Below, piece after piece: positions 63,890 to 64,000 of a DNA stretch of 64,000 nt. Below the pieces are notes generated by a model. It was not told the origin of the DNA. It worked only from the letters and a program-made list of their open reading frames with translations, and did no database searches. The position numbers were made by a program, and so were the translations under genes. Numbering within the stretch: position 1 is the first letter of the stretch; each line of letters opens with the position of its first letter. Where the stretch lies: assembly GCA_900545015.1 (NCBI GenBank), contig UQXJ01000004.1, forward strand, positions 17,533 through 81,532, written 5' to 3'. Origin of the DNA: an uncultured Mollicutes bacterium. GTDB lineage: Bacteria > Bacillota_I > Bacilli_A > RFN20 > CAG-826.

Positions 63890-63918
63890 ATAATATCAAA
63901 AAACGCTATTTTACGCAA
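63890..63918 (-). promoter_or_regulatory. tRNA-Ser promoter
   Basis: -35 TTGCGT (63913-63918), a 17-nt spacer and -10 TATTAT (63890-63895) on the minus strand, starting transcription about 6 nt before the tRNA. Confidence 0.65.
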
Positions 63919-64000
63919 TAATTTATTTTAGAAGAAAATGAAGCAGATAGCGTTTCATTATTGTAGGTAACAAAACAAAAGAGAACTCGTATAATTAAGC

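Noticed and set aside
63949..63963. cre-like sequence near the tRNA-Ser promoter
   Set aside because: One base shorter than the cre spacing (TGAAACG instead of TGNAANCG), so it does not fit the operator.
1..64000. CRISPR arrays, rRNA genes or complete insertion sequences
   Set aside because: Looked for regularly spaced repeats, rRNA-like conserved blocks and intact transposases; none seen apart from the IS66-like remnant.

Overview
The window is AT-rich DNA from a low-GC, Gram-positive-type bacterium. It is most likely an uncultured anaerobic gut member of the Bacilli/Mollicutes side of the Firmicutes. Evidence for this: class III (anaerobic) ribonucleotide reductase nrdG-nrdD, Lgt plus several lipobox proteins, YesM/YesN-type two-component regulation, CcpA-like cre sites, Shine-Dalgarno sequences of the AAGGAG type, and TGA used as a stop (for example the lgt stop overlapping the next gene), so the code is standard rather than mycoplasmal. 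The species cannot be named from the sequence alone.

Layout. 1-499 is the start of an ABC ATPase cut by the window edge. 620-5650 is uvrA-lgt-HAD phosphatase (minus), divergent from typA (5833-7659). 7735-16409 is minus-strand housekeeping: an FtsX-type ABC exporter, cardiolipin synthase, an M24-peptidase-like protein that has lost its metal ligands together with a HAD protein, an Mrp-type Fe-S carrier with a cysteine-rich tail, and YigZ. 16442-18540 is CPBP protease-traX-like-trxA (plus), followed by an apparently free-standing structured RNA (about 18634-18725). 18871-20892 holds two membrane proteins, one O-antigen-ligase-like. 21179-24726 encodes two surface lipoproteins, one with a metallo-beta-lactamase fold. 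24824-27936 is nrdG-nrdD, with a redoxin fused to NrdD. 28339-35160 holds hemolysin III, a zinc-dependent phospholipase-like protein, a P-type ATPase, a degenerate GH32-like protein and an unknown protein. 35263-45998 holds a metal-dependent repressor, galK-galM, psuG-psuK with a thioesterase, several unknowns, and a tiny 18-residue peptide gene behind two cre-like sites.

46058-55026 is a sugar uptake and sensing locus. YesN-type regulator, YesM-type kinase and an extracellular binding lipoprotein (a three-part sensor) precede mglB-mglA-mglC. The permease has an unusual 230-residue charged helical N-terminal extension. Together with galK/galM this points to galactose or a galactoside as an important nutrient.

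55093 to the right end is an accessory region. It has three AAA/DUF4143 ATPases, one of them in a two-gene cassette bounded by exact 37-bp direct repeats and another behind two copies of an inverted-repeat operator. It also has a candidate secreted toxin with a small partner, small ORFs including one without a start codon, an IS66-like transposase remnant, a tRNA T-arm fragment and a complete tRNA-Ser(GCU).

A window-wide pattern is that many first genes of transcription units have a TATAAT-like box ending only 6-9 nt before the ATG and no Shine-Dalgarno sequence. This suggests frequent leaderless transcription.
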